A stretch of 7,739 nt of DNA from Maribacter sp. (lineage in GTDB: Bacteria; Bacteroidota; Bacteroidia; Flavobacteriales; Flavobacteriaceae): assembly GCA_013001935.1 (NCBI GenBank), contig JABDKZ010000393.1:1-7739 (forward strand). Reading direction: 5' to 3'. Positions 5,997 to 7,739 of this stretch are shown piece by piece. Position 1 is the first letter of the stretch; every line of letters begins with the position of its first letter. The notes beneath the pieces are model-generated. The model saw only the letters and a list, made by a program, of their open reading frames with translations, had not been told where the DNA came from and made no database searches. The translations under genes and the position numbers were made by a program.

Positions 5997-6065
5997 GTTT
6001 GTAAGACAAAGTGTTTTTTGAAAACTTTCGGACTACAGCTCGCATTGGAAATTAGAATTTGAATT

Positions 6066-6785
6066 ATGATTACAACACAAAATTTGACTAAAAAATACGG
6101 TAGCCAATTGGTTTTGAATATTGAGCATCTTGACATCCCCAAAGGCCAAAGTTTTGGTTTGGTAGGAAACAACGGCGCTGGCAAAACCACTTTTTTTAGT
6201 TTAATGTTAGATTTGATTCAACCCACAACAGGGCAAATCAATAACAATAACGTACAAGTGAATATCAGTGAAGCTTGGAAACCATTTACCTCCTCTTTTA
6301 TTGATGAATCGTTTTTGATTGGGTATTTAACCCCAGAAGAATATTTTTATTTTATTGGAGAGTTACGTGGGCAGAACAAGGCCGATGTAGACGCCTTACT
6401 TGCAAATTTTGAGGAGCTTTTCCATGGTGAGATTCTGAATCAAAAGAAATTCTTGAGGGACCTTTCAAAAGGAAATCAAAAGAAGGCAGGTATTGTGGCT
6501 TCCTTTATCGGCAATCCTGAAGTCATTATTTTAGATGAGCCTTTTGCGAATTTGGACCCTACCACTCAAATACGGCTAAAGGCGATTATAAAAAATTTGG
6601 CTGCCAAACAAGGGGTAACGGTTTTGGTATCAAGCCACGATCTAATGCACGTTACTGAAGTATGCGAACGTATTGTGGTTTTGAACAGGGGCGAAATCGT
6701 AAAGGACATTCAAACTTCTGCCGAGACCTTGAAAGAGCTCGAAAACTTCTTTGCTGGGAGTCCTTTAAGTGCGGAGGAAGAATAA
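6066..6785 (+). CDS. ABC transporter ATP-binding protein
   Basis: This 239-residue protein is a complete single nucleotide-binding domain that powers the neighbouring permease. Motifs: Walker A G-N-N-G-A-G-K-T at 34-41; ABC signature L-S-K-G-N at 133-137; Walker B V-I-I-L-D-E-P at 153-159 with D157 and catalytic E158; D-loop N-L-D at 162-164; H-loop histidine H191 (S-S-H-D). The Q-loop is unusual: aligning I-D-E-S-F-L-I-G-Y-L-T-P-E-E-Y-F with the usual P-Q-x-x-x-L-x-x-x-L-T-x-x-E-x-L puts D80 where glutamine is expected. The signature has G-N-Q-K-K after L-S-K rather than the commoner G-M-K-Q-R, which is typical of ABC-2-type exporters. The acidic tail (S-A-E-E-E) ends the protein. Unlike the tightly packed genes upstream, it is separated from the permease gene by a 121-bp gap holding a REP-like repeat. 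ATG start at 6066. Confidence 0.93.
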   Translation: MITTQNLTKKYGSQLVLNIEHLDIPKGQSFGLVGNNGAGKTTFFSLMLDLIQPTTGQINNNNVQVNISEAWKPFTSSFIDESFLIGYLTPEEYFYFIGELRGQNKADVDALLANFEELFHGEILNQKKFLRDLSKGNQKKAGIVASFIGNPEVIILDEPFANLDPTTQIRLKAIIKNLAAKQGVTVLVSSHDLMHVTEVCERIVVLNRGEIVKDIQTSAETLKELENFFAGSPLSAEEE

Positions 6786-6793
6786 GCTTCAAG

Positions 6794-6842
6794 ACAATGA
6801 CAAGTCCATTTTAGGGCTTCATTGTACCTATACCTTTCTTTT
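6794..6842 (+). terminator. probable intrinsic terminator after the ABC ATPase gene
   Basis: Nine bases past the ATPase stop, ACAATGA (6794-6800) pairs with TCATTGT (6819-6825). Inside, after a two-base bulge, AGTCC (6803-6807) pairs with GGGCT (6814-6818) using one G-T pair, around a 6-base loop ATTTTA. That gives about 12 base pairs in all. An imperfect T-rich tract (TTTCTTTTG, 6834-6842) follows 8 bases later, so the terminator is not canonical. Its position at the end of the operon, before sprE, supports the call. Confidence 0.5.
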
Positions 6843-6939
6843 GTAACTGGGGTATTGGGGCAAAAACTGCATTTTGTCGATGAACTGCATAATATTCCCG
6901 CTGTTTTTCAGTTAACAATGTGTATGAATACCAAGAATT

Positions 6940-7739
6940 TTGAAGCTTCAATTTAAAATCATTATAACCGCTGTTTCAGCAGGTCTTGTTTTAAGCGCTT
7001 GCTCTACAAAAAAGGATGCGTTTCTCAATAGAAACTGGCATGCAATGAACACCAAGTACAATACCCTGTACAATGGGGGTATAGCCTTTGAACAGGGCAG
7101 GGAAGAACTCAATGCAAATTACCAGGACGATTATTGGGATATTCTACCCATTGAGCGGTTAGAGGTCACTGAGGACGTTAAACTCGATTCTGAAGACAAT
7201 AACCCTAATTTTATTATTGCTGAGGAGAAAGCCACCAAGGCCATACAAAAACACAGTATGGATATCAAAGAGGAAGAGCGTAATCCACAGACCGATGAGG
7301 CTTTTTTACTACTCGGAAAGGCTCGGTATTTTGACCAACGGTATATTCCAGCTTTAGAGGCATTCAATTATGTATTGAACAAGTATAGTGAAAGTGATAA
7401 GCTGAATGAAGCCAATATCTGGAGAGAGAAAGTGAATATAAGGCTAGAAAATGAAGAATTGGCCATCAAGAACTTAAAACGCTTAATGAAGTTGGAGGAT
7501 TTAAAGGATCAGGAATATGCAGATGCAAGGGCCATGTTGGCACAGGCCTATGTAAATCTAAAAATAATCGATACCGCCATTCAACATCTTAAGGTTGCTT
7601 CTTACTACACTAAAAAGAATCCTGAAAAAGGACGTTACTATTACATAATAGGACAATTGTACAATCAGTTGCAGCATAAGGATAGTGCAGGTTATGCTTT
7701 TGATCGGGTCATAGAACTCAATAGAAAATCCCCAAGGGT
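6940..7739 (+). CDS. sprE: type IX secretion / gliding motility TPR lipoprotein SprE (PorW), 5' part, cut by the window end
   Basis: The frame stays open to the window edge, giving 266 residues of a protein that is usually several hundred residues longer. Residues 1-20 form a lipoprotein signal (K-L-Q-F-K, a hydrophobic core, then L-S-A-C with lipidated C21). After C-S-T-K-K-D, the stretch F-L-N-R-N-W-H-A-M-N-T-K-Y-N-T-L-Y-N-G-G (28-47) and the W-D-I-L-P-I-E-R (66-73) segment are characteristic of SprE/PorW. Tetratricopeptide-like helical pairs follow at about 119-150, 158-190, 195-228 and 231-264. SprE/PorW is an envelope lipoprotein required for type IX secretion and gliding, reported to link the PorK/PorN ring to the outer-membrane translocon. 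The start is TTG at 6940: an in-frame stop (TGA, 6925-6927) lies just upstream and no in-frame ATG precedes the signal peptide. It probably has its own promoter, since a hairpin separates it from the ABC operon. Confidence 0.9.
   Translation, partial: MKLQFKIIITAVSAGLVLSACSTKKDAFLNRNWHAMNTKYNTLYNGGIAFEQGREELNANYQDDYWDILPIERLEVTEDVKLDSEDNNPNFIIAEEKATKAIQKHSMDIKEEERNPQTDEAFLLLGKARYFDQRYIPALEAFNYVLNKYSESDKLNEANIWREKVNIRLENEELAIKNLKRLMKLEDLKDQEYADARAMLAQAYVNLKIIDTAIQHLKVASYYTKKNPEKGRYYYIIGQLYNQLQHKDSAGYAFDRVIELNRKSPR

Noticed and set aside
6831..6838. TACCTTTC as a -7 box for sprE
   Set aside because: It lacks the final G of TAnnTTTG, has no -33 partner and overlaps the tail of the probable terminator.
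7131..7367. 78-codon antisense frame inside sprE
   Set aside because: Serine-rich antisense translation of a TPR coding region; sprE is strongly supported on the other strand.

Overview
The window is AT-rich and almost certainly comes from a member of the Bacteroidota, most likely a (marine-type) Flavobacteriaceae. Three things point there: a sprE/porW-type gliding-motility/type IX secretion lipoprotein at the right edge, a DUF5687-type ABC permease, and promoter-like boxes matching the Bacteroidota -7 consensus TAnnTTTG. No rRNA, tRNA, CRISPR array, insertion sequence or phage gene was seen. I searched nothing outside this sequence; family names rest on recognised motifs and remembered families.

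Left block (1-2570, minus strand): a small AhpD/carboxymuconolactone-decarboxylase-like protein with a CPYC centre, of the type annotated beside arsenosugar biosynthesis genes; a divergent DUF2064 (GT-A glycosyltransferase-like) protein; a 295-base intergenic stretch holding a 9-bp inverted repeat; and a three-domain ferredoxin-NAD(P) reductase with a C-terminal [2Fe-2S] domain (PaaE-like architecture). The first two proteins suggest an arsenosugar-type locus that continues left of the window, but ArsM and ArsS are not visible here.

Centre block (2571-6825, plus strand): a divergent 139-bp intergenic region carries a promoter-like box for each side and a perfect 12-bp palindrome just upstream of the plus-strand box. 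It leads into what looks like one regulatory/transport operon: a PadR repressor; two tandem paralogous membrane proteins, each with a soluble N-terminal helical domain (E-x-x-D-H-x-A-N-G-I-E) followed by about four membrane helices; a 12-helix DUF5687 ABC permease; and its ATPase, ending in a probable terminator hairpin. The likely logic is that PadR represses its own operon, the two paralogous proteins act as membrane sensor/partner subunits, and permease plus ATPase form the transporter. The substrate is unknown. A REP-like palindromic repeat separates permease and ATPase.

Right block (6826-7739): the 5' part of sprE (porW), a TPR lipoprotein of the type IX secretion/gliding machinery. It appears to start at TTG and is cut by the window end.

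The most under-described content is the PadR / paired HAAS-like membrane protein / DUF5687 ABC system, together with its candidate operator, a non-canonical Q-loop in its ATPase and the inserted repeat.
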